From NCBI GenBank assembly GCA_035518375.1, contig DATIXQ010000029.1, positions 62,001 through 126,000 of the forward strand: DNA of 64,000 nt. The letters are read 5' to 3'. Of this stretch, positions 24,332-32,463 are shown piece by piece (position 1 is the stretch's first letter; each line of letters opens with the position of its first letter). Below the pieces are notes generated by a model. The model was not told where the DNA came from and ran no database searches. It was given only the letters and a program-made list of their open reading frames with translations. The translations under genes were made by a program, and so were the position numbers. The stretch comes from DATJLY01 sp035518375 (GTDB taxonomy: Bacteria; Pseudomonadota; Alphaproteobacteria; ATCC43930; CGMCC-115725).

Positions 24332-25333
24332 GTGGGGGACATGCAGAAGAGCGGATTAGTTTTGCGCCGTTTGAACGAGGCCAAGGACATCGCCGTCGCC
24401 CGGCGTGTGCTCGAAACCGAAATCTCCGGTTTGAAGGCGCTTGCGACCGGACTCGACGAAGCATTCACGCGGGCCGTCGACCTCCTGGCGACGGCGGCGG
24501 GCCGCGTCGTTGTCACCGGCATGGGCAAGAGCGGCCATGTCGCGCGCAAGATCGCAGCGACCTTGGCCTCGACCGGCACGCCGGCACAGTTCGTCCATCC
24601 CGCCGAGGCGAGCCACGGCGATCTTGGCAATATCGGCCAGCAGGATGCGATCCTTGCTCTGTCCAACTCGGGCGAGACCGCGGAGCTGAGCGACGTGCTC
24701 GCCTATAGCCGGCGCTTTCGCATCCCGCTTGTGGCAATAACGCGAAACGGCGGCAGCGGCCTCGCCGAGGCCGCCGACGTGATGCTCCTGTTGCCGGCCT
24801 TCACCGAGGCCTGCCCGATGGGCCTGGCGCCCACCACATCGACGACGATGATGATGGCGCTGGGCGATGCGCTCGCGCTCGCGCTGCTCGAACGCCGCGA
24901 TTTCTCGGAGAGCGATTTCCAGCGCCTTCATCCCGGCGGCAAGCTTGGCCGCGCACTGTTGCGCGTCGCCGACATCATGCACGAGTCCGAGGCCTTGCCG
25001 CTCGTCCCGCGCGGCAGCGACATGGCCGAAGCGATCCTCGTCATGACGCAAAAGAGCTTCGGCTGCGTCGGCATCGTCGACGGCGAGGGCCGGCTCGACG
25101 GAATCATCACCGATGGCGATCTGCGCCGCCACATGGGCGACGGCATGCTGCGCGCCAAGGTCGAGGACGTCATGAGCCGCCGGCCGAAAACGATCCGCGC
25201 CAAGGCGCTCGCCGCCGAGGCGCTGGGTCAGATGAACGCGCAGTCGATCACCAGTCTCTTCGTGCTCGATGCCGCGAAGAAGCCCGTCGGCATCCTGCAC
25301 ATTCACGACTGCCTGCGCGCGGGTGTCACATGA
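24332..25333 (+). CDS. kdsD: Arabinose-5-phosphate isomerase (KdsD/KpsF family)
   Basis: Converts ribulose-5-P to arabinose-5-P, the first step of KDO synthesis for LPS. 333 aa: a SIS domain (VVVTGMGKSGHVARKIAATL, HPAEASHGDLGNI, LALSNSGETAEL) and two CBS domains (RVADIMHESEALPLVPRGSD and VEDVMSRRPKTI). The start is GTG at 24332; ATG at 24341 is an alternative and neither has a strong SD. lptC overlaps its stop by 4 bases, placing the gene at the head of an LPS biogenesis operon. Confidence 0.94.
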   Translation: MGDMQKSGLVLRRLNEAKDIAVARRVLETEISGLKALATGLDEAFTRAVDLLATAAGRVVVTGMGKSGHVARKIAATLASTGTPAQFVHPAEASHGDLGNIGQQDAILALSNSGETAELSDVLAYSRRFRIPLVAITRNGGSGLAEAADVMLLLPAFTEACPMGLAPTTSTTMMMALGDALALALLERRDFSESDFQRLHPGGKLGRALLRVADIMHESEALPLVPRGSDMAEAILVMTQKSFGCVGIVDGEGRLDGIITDGDLRRHMGDGMLRAKVEDVMSRRPKTIRAKALAAEALGQMNAQSITSLFVLDAAKKPVGILHIHDCLRAGVT

Positions 25334-25986
25334 AGACGCGCGCCGAGACCTTCGCGCCGCGGCCGGCGCGCTCGCGCGTCGATCCGGCGGCACGGCGCTA
25401 CAGCCGCTTCGTCTACCGCGCCAAGCTCGCGTTGCCGGCGCTCGCCCTGGGGCTCGTCCTGCTGTTGGCGGCGTGGCCGCGCGTCGAGGGCGTGTTCGAG
25501 AATGTCCGCCTGCACGTGCCGCGTATCGACATGTCGGACGCGAGCGACCTTCACATGGTGAAGGCGCGCTATTCCGGCATCGACCGCGAGAACCGGCCGT
25601 TCGTCATCACCGCCGACGTGGCGCGGCAGAAGCCCAATCTCGACGATCTCATCACGCTGGAGCGCCCGAAGGGCGATCTCACCACGACCGGCGGCAACTG
25701 GCTCGAGCTGTCGGGCGACACCGGCTTTTATCAGCCGCAGCCGCAGCTCCTCGATCTCTTCGGCAACGTCTCGCTCTACCAGGACAAGGGCAACGAGTTC
25801 CATTCGACAAGCGCCCATCTCGATATGAGCGCCGGCACGGCCGTTGGGGACGATCCAGTGACGGGCCAGGGCCCGTTCGGCAACGTGACGGCGCAGGGCT
25901 TCCGCATTTTGAACCGCGGCGACACGATCTTCTTCACCGGCCACACGCGGCTCGACATGACGCCGCAACAAGGTCAGGGGCGGTGA
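25330..25986 (+). CDS. lptC: LPS export system protein LptC
   Basis: 218 aa bitopic inner-membrane protein. A cytoplasmic N-terminus is followed by one helix (LALPALALGLVLLLAAWPRV) and then a periplasmic beta-jellyroll. The jellyroll contains ADVARQKPNLDDLITLERPK, WLELSGDTGFYQPQPQLLDL and GDTIFFTGHTRLDMTPQ. It takes LPS from the LptB2FG transporter and hands it to LptA. ATGA overlap with kdsD and GTGA overlap with lptA make a tightly coupled operon. Confidence 0.92.
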   Translation: MKTRAETFAPRPARSRVDPAARRYSRFVYRAKLALPALALGLVLLLAAWPRVEGVFENVRLHVPRIDMSDASDLHMVKARYSGIDRENRPFVITADVARQKPNLDDLITLERPKGDLTTTGGNWLELSGDTGFYQPQPQLLDLFGNVSLYQDKGNEFHSTSAHLDMSAGTAVGDDPVTGQGPFGNVTAQGFRILNRGDTIFFTGHTRLDMTPQQGQGR

Positions 25987-27029
25987 GAGCCTGGGCACTC
26001 GGCACAGCGCTCGCCGCCATAGCGCTGGCCGCGCATGCTGCGGCGCCGGTTTCGAAGCCCCTGCGTTTCCCGCATCCGCCAACGAAACCTGTGCAGGGCG
26101 CTGCGCAAGCGGCACAGCCCGCCCTCGCGCGCACCGCCGCCGCGAAGCCCGGACGCGCAACCTCGGGCGCGGGCTCGACCCAGCCGCCGGCGGCGGGCGC
26201 GGGCGCGAGCCGGGCGCCCATGCCCGGCCTCGCCGACCGCAGCAGTGGCAAGCCCGTCTCGATCGAGGCCGACAACGGCATCGAGTGGGAGCAGAACAAC
26301 CACGTCTACATCGCCCGCGGCAACGCCGTGGCGACGCGCGGCGACGACAACGTCAAGGCCGATACGCTCGCGGCGTTCTACCGCCCGGTCGCGGGCGCAC
26401 CGCAGCCGGAGCCCGGCAAGAGCGGCAGCGATCCGATGAGCGGCGGCTCGACCGAAATTTACCGGCTCGACGCCACGGGGCACGTCGTGTTCCGCTCGCC
26501 CACCGACACGATGTTCGGCGACCACGCTGTCTACAACGTCGACAAAAGCTTCCTCGTCGTCACGGGCAAGGGTTTGAAGATCGTGACGCCCAGCGACGTC
26601 ATCACGGCCCGCGACAGTCTCGAGTGGTACGACGCGCAGCAGCTGGGCGTCGCGCGCGGCAACGCGATGGCGATGCGCGGTGATCGCATCGTGCGCGCCG
26701 ACGTGCTGACGACGCGGGTGGCAAAGCAGAAGGACGGCAGCTCGCACATCAGCCGCGTCGATGCGCACGGCAACGTGGTCGTGTCCTCGCCCGGTCAGAT
26801 CGCGCGCGGCGACGCCGGCGTCTATGATCTCGATACCGGAATCGTCACGCTCACGGGCCGGGTCCGGCTGACGCGAGGCGAGAACGAGTTGAGTGGACGT
26901 TACGCGGTCGTCGATATGAACACCAACGTGAGCCGGCTCCTGCCGGGACCGCCAGGCGCAGAGCTTGCCTCTGGCGCCGGCCGCGTGCAGGCGCTGATCA
27001 TGCCGCGCCAGAAGCCGGGCAATCCGTGA
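25983..27029 (+). CDS. lptA: LPS transport periplasmic protein LptA
   Basis: 348 aa from GTG at 25983, which overlaps the lptC stop. A signal peptide (VRAWALGTALAAIALAAHAA) is followed by a long Pro/Ala-rich linker (residues 20-85) and then the OstA fold. The fold is built of repeats: ADNGIEWEQNNHVYIARGNA, ATGHVVFRSPTDTMFGDHAV, and GVYDLDTGIVTLTGRVRLTR. The C-terminus has RVQALIMPRQK. It is longer than E. coli LptA because of the linker and an extra repeat. It bridges LPS across the periplasm. Confidence 0.92.
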   Translation: MRAWALGTALAAIALAAHAAAPVSKPLRFPHPPTKPVQGAAQAAQPALARTAAAKPGRATSGAGSTQPPAAGAGASRAPMPGLADRSSGKPVSIEADNGIEWEQNNHVYIARGNAVATRGDDNVKADTLAAFYRPVAGAPQPEPGKSGSDPMSGGSTEIYRLDATGHVVFRSPTDTMFGDHAVYNVDKSFLVVTGKGLKIVTPSDVITARDSLEWYDAQQLGVARGNAMAMRGDRIVRADVLTTRVAKQKDGSSHISRVDAHGNVVVSSPGQIARGDAGVYDLDTGIVTLTGRVRLTRGENELSGRYAVVDMNTNVSRLLPGPPGAELASGAGRVQALIMPRQKPGNP

Positions 27030-27877
27030 TGGCCGCGCGCCCGTCGCAGCATCGCCCGCCGCAACGCCCCGCCGCGAAGGCGGCGGCTGCGCCCGGCCCG
27101 CGAGTGGCGGCGCCGCAGGCCGCGCACGCCGAAACGCCGCGCCTCGTCGCCGACAATGCCGGCCTCGCAGGATTCAATCTCGGCAAGAGCTTTCGCCGCC
27201 GCCCCGTGCTGCGCGACGTCAACATCGCCTTGGCGCGCGGCGAGGCGGTCGGACTCCTGGGCCCCAACGGTGCCGGCAAGACCACCTGCTTCTATCTCAT
27301 CACCGGTCTCATCCGGCCCGATGTCGGCACCGTCATGCTCGACGGCGAGGACATCACAGAGCTGCCGATGTACCGCCGCGCGCGTCTCGGCATCGGCTAC
27401 CTGCCGCAGGAAGCCTCGATCTTCCGCGGCCTCACGGTCGAACAAAATCTCCGCGCCGTGCTCGAGGTGGCGGAGAAGGAGCCGGAGGTACGCGAGACGA
27501 CGATCGACTCGCTTCTCGCCGAATTCTCGATCAGCCACCTGCGCCGCGCGCCTGCGCTCGCGCTCTCGGGCGGCGAGCGGCGCAGGGTCGAGATCGCGCG
27601 CGCACTCGCGACGCGACCAAATTTCATCCTGCTCGACGAGCCGCTTGCAAGCATCGATCCGATCGCGGTCGCGGACATCCGTGATCTCGTCGCGCATCTC
27701 AAAGACCGCGGCATCGGCGTGCTCTTGACCGACCACAACGTGCGCGAGGCGCTCCAGATCGTCGATCGCGCCTACATCCTGCACGAGGGCAGCGTGCTCA
27801 TGGAAGGCGCGCCCGACGAAATCGTCAACGACGCCGACGTGCGCCGCGTCTATCTGGGCGAGCGCTTCAGCCGCTAG
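27026..27877 (+). CDS. lptB: LPS export ABC transporter ATPase LptB
   Basis: 283 aa. GTG at 27026 overlaps the lptA stop; ATG 27029 is an alternative. An unusual Pro/Ala-rich N-terminal extension of about 40 residues precedes the ATPase. Walker A is LGPNGAGKTTCFYL, the Q-loop is in GYLPQEASIFRGLTVEQN, the signature is LSGGERRRVEIARAL, Walker B is FILLDEPLASIDP, and the H-loop is LTDHNVREAL. The residue after Walker B is Ser, where most LptBs have Gly (AGxDP). It powers LPS extraction with LptF/G, which are not in the window. Confidence 0.95.
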   Translation: MMAARPSQHRPPQRPAAKAAAAPGPRVAAPQAAHAETPRLVADNAGLAGFNLGKSFRRRPVLRDVNIALARGEAVGLLGPNGAGKTTCFYLITGLIRPDVGTVMLDGEDITELPMYRRARLGIGYLPQEASIFRGLTVEQNLRAVLEVAEKEPEVRETTIDSLLAEFSISHLRRAPALALSGGERRRVEIARALATRPNFILLDEPLASIDPIAVADIRDLVAHLKDRGIGVLLTDHNVREALQIVDRAYILHEGSVLMEGAPDEIVNDADVRRVYLGERFSR

Positions 27878-28034
27878 CGCCGATTTCTTAACAGAGCAGC
27901 GTGCGACAACCTCGATCGCCATCGAGAGCGTGCCCGGCGCCCTCGCCACGGTCCGAAGTCGCCTTTTCCTGGCGGTCGCGGCGCGCCGCCGGAAGCGGCT
28001 GGAAGCCGAGATTTACCAAGCGTTAAGAGTGCGT

Positions 28035-28050
28035 TGGTACGAAGTTTGCA
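28035..28050 (+). promoter_or_regulatory. Sigma-54 (-24/-12) promoter upstream of rpoN
   Basis: TGGTACG (28035-28041), AAGT, TTGCA (28046-28050). The invariant GG (28036-28037) and GC (28048-28049) are separated by exactly 10 bases. It differs from the consensus YTGGCACGrNNNTTGCW at a single position (C to T). The predicted start site, near 28061, is about 20 bases before the rpoN ATG. It implies that rpoN may be transcribed by its own product. Confidence 0.65.
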
Positions 28051-28081
28051 TGCCGCTCTCGCTTTGTCCTAAAGTCGCCCC

Positions 28082-29527
28082 ATGGCGCTGACCCAACGGC
28101 TCGATCTCCGCCAGACCCAGGCCTTGGTCATGACGCCGCAGCTGCAGCAGGCGATCAAGCTGCTGCAGCTGTCGAACCTCGAACTCACGGCGTACATCGA
28201 CACCGAACTGGCCGAGAACCCGCTGCTCGAGCGCGACGACCGCGCCGCCACCGAGCAGCCTGCGCAGGTTCAGTCCGAAGAAAAGCCCGAGGACAGCGAG
28301 AAGTGGCACGAGCAAGCCGGAAGCGAGGGCGACGGCAAGCTCGACCTGTCCGGCGATCCCGAAGCGTGGCGCTCGCGCACCGCCGCTTCCGACAGCAGCG
28401 ACCTGCCGGGGCTCGACCAGACCCTGGTCCGGCCAGAGACCTTGCGCGACCATCTTCTGGCGCAGCTTTCGGTCGAGCTGCACGAACCCGCCGACCGCCT
28501 CATCGGCGCGCACCTTATCGAGCTCGTGGACGAGTCGGGCTACCTCACCAGCGATCTCGAGGGCGTCGCCCACGTGCTCAACTGCGCGCCCGAGCGCATC
28601 GAAGAGACACTGAAGCGGCTTCAGCGCTTTGATCCGCCCGGCATCTTTGCGCGCAACCTGGCTGAGTGCCTGGCAATCCAGCTCATCGAGCGCAACCGCT
28701 TCGACCCGGCCATGCGCCGGCTGGTCGAGAATCTTCCGCTGCTCGCGAACCGCGACGCGACGCAGCTCATGCGCATCTGCGGCGTCGACGCCGAGGATCT
28801 CTCGCTGATGATCGCCGAGCTCAAGGCGCTCGATCCGAAGCCCGGGCTCGTCTTCGATCAGGTCGAGGCGCAGCCGCTCGTGCCGGACATTTTTCTCCAA
28901 CCCGCGACCGACGGCGGCTGGTCCGTCGAGCTCAATTCCGAAACGCTGCCGCGCGTCCTCGTCAACAACCGCTACTACACCGAGGTGAAGCGCAACACAC
29001 GCGCCAAGGACGCGCGCGACTATCTAGCCGAGCGCTATCAGTCGGCCAACTGGCTCGTCAAGGCGCTGCACCAGCGCGCCACCACGATCCTCAAGGTGGC
29101 GCGCGAGATCGTGCGTCAGCAGGACGCCTTCCTGCGCCACGGCATTCAGCATCTGCGCCCGCTCGTGCTGCGCGACATCGCGCAGGAAATCAGCATGCAC
29201 GAAAGCACGGTGAGCCGCGTCACGTCGAACAAATACATGATGACGCCGCGCGGCATTTTCGAGCTGAAATATTTCTTCACCTCGGCGATCTCCGGCGCGG
29301 CCGGAAACGGCGACGCGGTCTCCGCCGAAGCCGTGCGCTTCAGGATCAAGGCACTCATCGATGGCGAGGCCGACGACGTCCTCTCGGACGACAAGATCGT
29401 GGCGATTCTCGTCGGCGACGGCATCGACATCGCGCGCCGTACGGTCGCGAAATACCGCGAGGCGATGCACATTCCCTCCTCGGTCCAGCGCCGCCGCGAG
29501 CGCGCAATGAGGGTCGGCCTCACTTGA
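28082..29527 (+). CDS. rpoN: RNA polymerase sigma-54 factor
   Basis: 481 aa. Region I is Gln-rich (DLRQTQALVMTPQLQQAIKL) and contacts enhancer-binding activators. Region II is acidic (residues 60-110). Region III has the core-binding part and the HTH, with STVSRVTSNKYMMTPRGIFE. The C-terminal RpoN box ARRTVAKYREAMHIPSS recognises the -24 element. It lies downstream of the lpt operon and upstream of ptsN, the usual alphaproteobacterial order. The 204-base leader holds a sigma-54-type promoter. Confidence 0.97.
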   Translation: MALTQRLDLRQTQALVMTPQLQQAIKLLQLSNLELTAYIDTELAENPLLERDDRAATEQPAQVQSEEKPEDSEKWHEQAGSEGDGKLDLSGDPEAWRSRTAASDSSDLPGLDQTLVRPETLRDHLLAQLSVELHEPADRLIGAHLIELVDESGYLTSDLEGVAHVLNCAPERIEETLKRLQRFDPPGIFARNLAECLAIQLIERNRFDPAMRRLVENLPLLANRDATQLMRICGVDAEDLSLMIAELKALDPKPGLVFDQVEAQPLVPDIFLQPATDGGWSVELNSETLPRVLVNNRYYTEVKRNTRAKDARDYLAERYQSANWLVKALHQRATTILKVAREIVRQQDAFLRHGIQHLRPLVLRDIAQEISMHESTVSRVTSNKYMMTPRGIFELKYFFTSAISGAAGNGDAVSAEAVRFRIKALIDGEADDVLSDDKIVAILVGDGIDIARRTVAKYREAMHIPSSVQRRRERAMRVGLT

Positions 29528-29615
29528 CTCCGCGCCCCCCGCTCAATATCGTTCTGCCTTGCGCGTGAGGGCGCCCGCGCAGACGAAAAGTCGGCGGGCG
29601 CCGGGGAAGGCGAAG

Positions 29616-29753
29616 CTGCAAGTGTCGGTCGCCGGCAAGCGTTGCGACATCGAATCATCGCTGCGCCACCACGCCGCCGCGCTGGCCTTGCCGATCCCCA
29701 AACACTGTCGCGATCTTGCCGCCGAAACAGCGCGCCCAGCGAAAACTCAATGA
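29616..29753 (+). pseudogene. Possible remnant of ribosome hibernation factor (hpf/raiA)
   Basis: An open frame of 45 codons begins at CTG 29616, five bases after GGGGAAGG. Its product starts LQVSVAGKRCDIESSLRHHA, close to the N-terminal HPF pattern xQVxVxGKxxDIxxxLRxH. It then diverges, and the other about 140 residues of HPF are absent. In many alphaproteobacteria hpf sits exactly here, between rpoN and ptsN. The frame ends in TGA overlapping the ptsN ATG. The resemblance is short, so chance or a small functional gene cannot be excluded. Confidence 0.4.
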
Positions 29754-30217
29754 TGGACATCGCCGAACTCATAACGCCGGACCGCGTCGTCGCAAGCCTG
29801 ACCGTCGCCAGCAAGAAGCAGCTCCTGCAGGAGCTCGCGCGGCGCGCGGCGCCGCTGACGGGCCTCCACGAGCGCGTGATCTTCGACGCGCTCCTCGAGC
29901 GCGAGCGGCTCGGCAGCACCGGCATCGGCGGCGGCACAGCCGTGCCGCACGGGCGCTTTGCCGATCTGCCGCGCATCTTCGGCCTCTTCGCGCGGCTCGA
30001 AAAACCGATCCCGTTCGATTCGGTGGACGACCGGCCCGTCGATCTCGTGTTCTTGCTGCTGACGCCCGATGCGGCCGGCGCCGATCATCTGAAGGCGCTG
30101 GCGCGCGTCTCGCGCCTCTTACGCGACCGCGCCGTGTGCGCGAAGCTGCGCGGCACCGACCGCGCCGACGCGCTCTACGCGCTCCTCACCGACCGTACCG
30201 CAAGCCACGCGGCCTGA
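29750..30217 (+). CDS. ptsN: Nitrogen PTS EIIA-Ntr
   Basis: 155 aa phosphoacceptor of the nitrogen-related phosphotransferase system. It opens MMDIAELITPDRVVASLTVA and has the active-site His in GGTAVPHGRFADL. A further signature is FDSVDDRPVDLVFLLLTPDA. It receives phosphate from NPr and regulates potassium, nitrogen and stress functions by protein contacts. It lies downstream of rpoN. The EI-Ntr gene of the same chain begins beyond the right edge of the window. Confidence 0.93.
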   Translation: MMDIAELITPDRVVASLTVASKKQLLQELARRAAPLTGLHERVIFDALLERERLGSTGIGGGTAVPHGRFADLPRIFGLFARLEKPIPFDSVDDRPVDLVFLLLTPDAAGADHLKALARVSRLLRDRAVCAKLRGTDRADALYALLTDRTASHAA

Positions 30218-30223
30218 GCCGTT

Positions 30224-30664
30224 TCAGCCCGCGGCCCCTTTGCCGTTGCCGGGGCGGCCCTTGCCGATCGCGACCTTGCGCACGGTCGCGTCAGGCGCGC
30301 GCCGCGCGAGGTCGACATTGAGAAGCCCGTTCTCAAGCCAGGCGGAGGCGACCTCGATCCCTTCGGCGAGCATGAACGAGCGCTGGAACTGGCGCGCGGC
30401 GATGCCGCGGTGGAGATAGACCTTGTCCTTCTCCTCGGCCTGGCGGCCGCGCACGACGAGCTGGTTGCCTTCGAGCTGCACCGAAAGGTCGTCCATCGTG
30501 AAGCCCGCGACCGCGAGCGTGATGCGGAGCGCATCCTCGCCGATCTGCTCGACGTTGTAGGGCGGATAGCCCTCGGATGTCCCTTTGCTCACCTGGTCGA
30601 GCGCGCGCTCGAGCTGGTCGAATCCCAAAAGCAGCGGCGAATTGAAAAGCGAGAGGCGGGGCAT
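30224..30664 (-). CDS. Small heat-shock protein Hsp20 (IbpA-like)
   Basis: 146 aa, ATG at 30664 after GAGGAGG. It opens PRLSLFNSPLLLGFDQLERA and has the alpha-crystallin domain (YPPYNVEQIGEDALRITLAV, LVVRGRQAEEKDKVYLHRGI, ARQFQRSFMLAEGIEVASAW, then LENGLLNVDL). It is an ATP-independent holdase in the cytoplasm. A CTTGAT-N17-CCAGAT element upstream suggests heat-shock control. The usual C-terminal I-x-I tail is replaced by a Gly/Lys-rich end. Confidence 0.93.
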   Translation of the reverse strand: MPRLSLFNSPLLLGFDQLERALDQVSKGTSEGYPPYNVEQIGEDALRITLAVAGFTMDDLSVQLEGNQLVVRGRQAEEKDKVYLHRGIAARQFQRSFMLAEGIEVASAWLENGLLNVDLARRAPDATVRKVAIGKGRPGNGKGAAG

Positions 30665-30755
30665 CGGACCTCCTCGGGAGCGAGCGAGGCGGCAAAAGAC
30701 GGGCCCCTTTGGGCACCCGGCAAGCCGCGGGCGATTCCATCGCATCGCCCGACCC

Positions 30756-30786
30756 TTATCTGGGATTGCCGTGAGGCGCGATCAAG
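30756..30786 (-). promoter_or_regulatory. Putative RpoH-type promoter of hsp20
   Basis: On the minus strand CTTGAT (30786-30781), 17 bases and CCAGATAA (30763-30756). This resembles the alphaproteobacterial sigma-32 pattern CTTGAA...C-rich-AT. It lies about 95 bases upstream of the hsp20 ATG. The match is partial and untested. Confidence 0.35.
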
Positions 30787-30825
30787 AGTCCAACTGGTCG
30801 CCGTTTCGGCCTAATCTCGCGGCCC

Positions 30826-31986
30826 ATGAGCATTCGCGGCCAAGCCTATATCGCCGGGATCTACGAGCATCCGACACGCGAGGCGAAGGACAAGTCGGCG
30901 GCCGAGCTCCATGTCGAGTCGGCCCGCGGCGCGCTCGCCGACGCCGGACTCGGGCTCAAGGATATCGACGGCTATTTCTACGCGGGCGACGGGCCCGGCG
31001 CCTTGTCGCTCGCGAACCACATGGGCCTCCGGCTCAAGCACCTCGACACGACCGACTGCGGCGGCTCCTCCTACATCCTCCATGTCGGCCACGCGGCGGA
31101 GGCGATCGCGGCCGGGAAATGCCGCGTCGCGCTCATCACGCTCGCCGGGCGTCCGCGCAGCGACCCCTCCTTCGGCGCTACCATGCGCGCGCAGAACGCG
31201 GCCGCGCCCGAATATGCGTTCGAGGCGCCCTATGCCCCGGCCACCGCCAATATGTACGCGCTCGCGGCGATGCGGCACATGCACGAATTCGGCACCACCT
31301 CGGAGCAGCTCGCCTGGGTCAAGGTCGCGGCCTCGCATCACGCGCAGTGGAACCCGAATGCGGTGCTGAAGGAGGTGGTGAGCGTCGCCGATGTGCTGGG
31401 CTCTCCCATCATCGCCTCGCCCTTGCACCGGCTCGATTGCTGCGTCATCAGCGACGGCGGCGGCGCCATCATCGTCGCGGCGCCCGAGATTGCGAATGCG
31501 CTGAAACGGCCGCGCGTAAGAATCCGCGGCGCGGGCGAGGCGACGAAGCACCAGCTGGGCGGCCGCATCGATCTCACCTTCAGCGCCGCACGCTGGTCCG
31601 GGCCCGCCGCCTTCGCCGAGGCGGGCGTGACGCCGGCCGACATGAAGTACGCCTCGATCTACGACAGCTTCACTATCACCGTGGTGATGCAGCTCGAGGA
31701 TCTGGGATTTTGCGCGAAGGGCGCGGGCGGCCGCTTTGTCGCCGACGGCAACCTCATCTCCGGCCAAGGCCGTCTGCCGTTCAACACCGACGGCGGCGGC
31801 TTGTGCAACAACCACCCCTCGAACCGCGGTGGTCTCACCAAGGTGATCGAGGCCGTGCGGCAGCTGCGCGGCGAGGCGCATCCGAAAGTGCAGGTCAAGA
31901 ATTGCGACCTTGCGGTCGCGAGCGGCATCGGCGGCTCGCTCGCGACGCGCCACACGAGCGCAACCGTCATCCTGGAGCGCGTCTGA
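30826..31986 (+). CDS. Thiolase-fold acyltransferase-like protein
   Basis: 386 aa of the SCP-x/acetyl-CoA acetyltransferase-like thiolase group. The nucleophile region is LDTTDCGGSSYILHVGHAAE (Cys within DCGGSS). The C-terminal region reads FNTDGGGLCNNHPSNRGGLT, where classic thiolases have the GHPxG histidine. A DUF35 gene follows 1 base after its stop. This pairing is typical of sterol or aromatic-acyl-CoA chain-shortening enzymes and lyases, in which the DUF35 partner provides an OB/zinc domain. Exact substrate unknown. Confidence 0.85.
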   Translation: MSIRGQAYIAGIYEHPTREAKDKSAAELHVESARGALADAGLGLKDIDGYFYAGDGPGALSLANHMGLRLKHLDTTDCGGSSYILHVGHAAEAIAAGKCRVALITLAGRPRSDPSFGATMRAQNAAAPEYAFEAPYAPATANMYALAAMRHMHEFGTTSEQLAWVKVAASHHAQWNPNAVLKEVVSVADVLGSPIIASPLHRLDCCVISDGGGAIIVAAPEIANALKRPRVRIRGAGEATKHQLGGRIDLTFSAARWSGPAAFAEAGVTPADMKYASIYDSFTITVVMQLEDLGFCAKGAGGRFVADGNLISGQGRLPFNTDGGGLCNNHPSNRGGLTKVIEAVRQLRGEAHPKVQVKNCDLAVASGIGGSLATRHTSATVILERV

Positions 31987-31987
31987 G

Positions 31988-32383
31988 ATGGCCGAACGAA
32001 CGATCCCCGCGCCGAAGTCCGATCCCGAGACGGAACCCTTCTGGGAAGGCGCGCGTCGCGGCAAGCTCATGCTGAAGCGCTGCCGCACGTGCGGCGAGGC
32101 GCATTACTATCCGCGCCCGCTCTGCCCCTTCTGCCTCGGCGAGACCGACTGGATCGAGGCGCGCGGCACCGGCACGATCTATTCCTTCAGCACCATGCAG
32201 CGCGCGCCCGTGCCTTACGCCATCGCCTATGTCACGCTCGACGAGGGCGTGACCATGATGACGAACATCGTCGATTGCGATTTCGATGCGCTCGCCGTGG
32301 GCCAGCGCGTCAGCCTCGTCGTGAAGCCGAGCGAGAGCGGACAGCCCGTGCCGATGTTCACGCCAACGCAGGCCGCGAGCTAG
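31988..32383 (+). CDS. DUF35 OB-fold/zinc-ribbon protein
   Basis: 131 aa. N-terminal rubredoxin-like zinc ribbon: KRCRTCGEAHYYPRPLCPFC, two CxxC knuckles. It is followed by an OB-fold: ARGTGTIYSFSTMQRAPVPY, VTMMTNIVDCDFDALAVGQR. Such proteins form complexes with thiolase-like enzymes; the thiolase-fold gene directly upstream is the obvious partner. Confidence 0.92.
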   Translation: MAERTIPAPKSDPETEPFWEGARRGKLMLKRCRTCGEAHYYPRPLCPFCLGETDWIEARGTGTIYSFSTMQRAPVPYAIAYVTLDEGVTMMTNIVDCDFDALAVGQRVSLVVKPSESGQPVPMFTPTQAAS

Positions 32384-32399
32384 GGCGCGGTAATCAAAG

Positions 32400-32427
32400 C
32401 CGCCGCCCTCACGCCGAAGGGCGGCGG
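32400..32427. terminator. Hairpin terminator between convergent genes
   Basis: A perfect 10-bp inverted repeat, CCGCCGCCCT (32400-32409) and AGGGCGGCGG (32418-32427), encloses an 8-base loop. It lies between the stops of the DUF35 and Flp pilin genes. On the minus strand it is followed by CTTTGATT, a weak T-run, so it best serves the pilin transcript. It could work in both directions. Confidence 0.6.
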
Positions 32428-32463
32428 ACCTGATCCTTGGCCGAAGCTCCAAACAAGCGCGTC

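Noticed and set aside
24288..24362. Short frame starting at the ATG in GGGAGGGATGGATCG upstream of kdsD, possible leader peptide
   Set aside because: The SD is only one base from the ATG and no regulatory logic or conserved residue pattern is visible.
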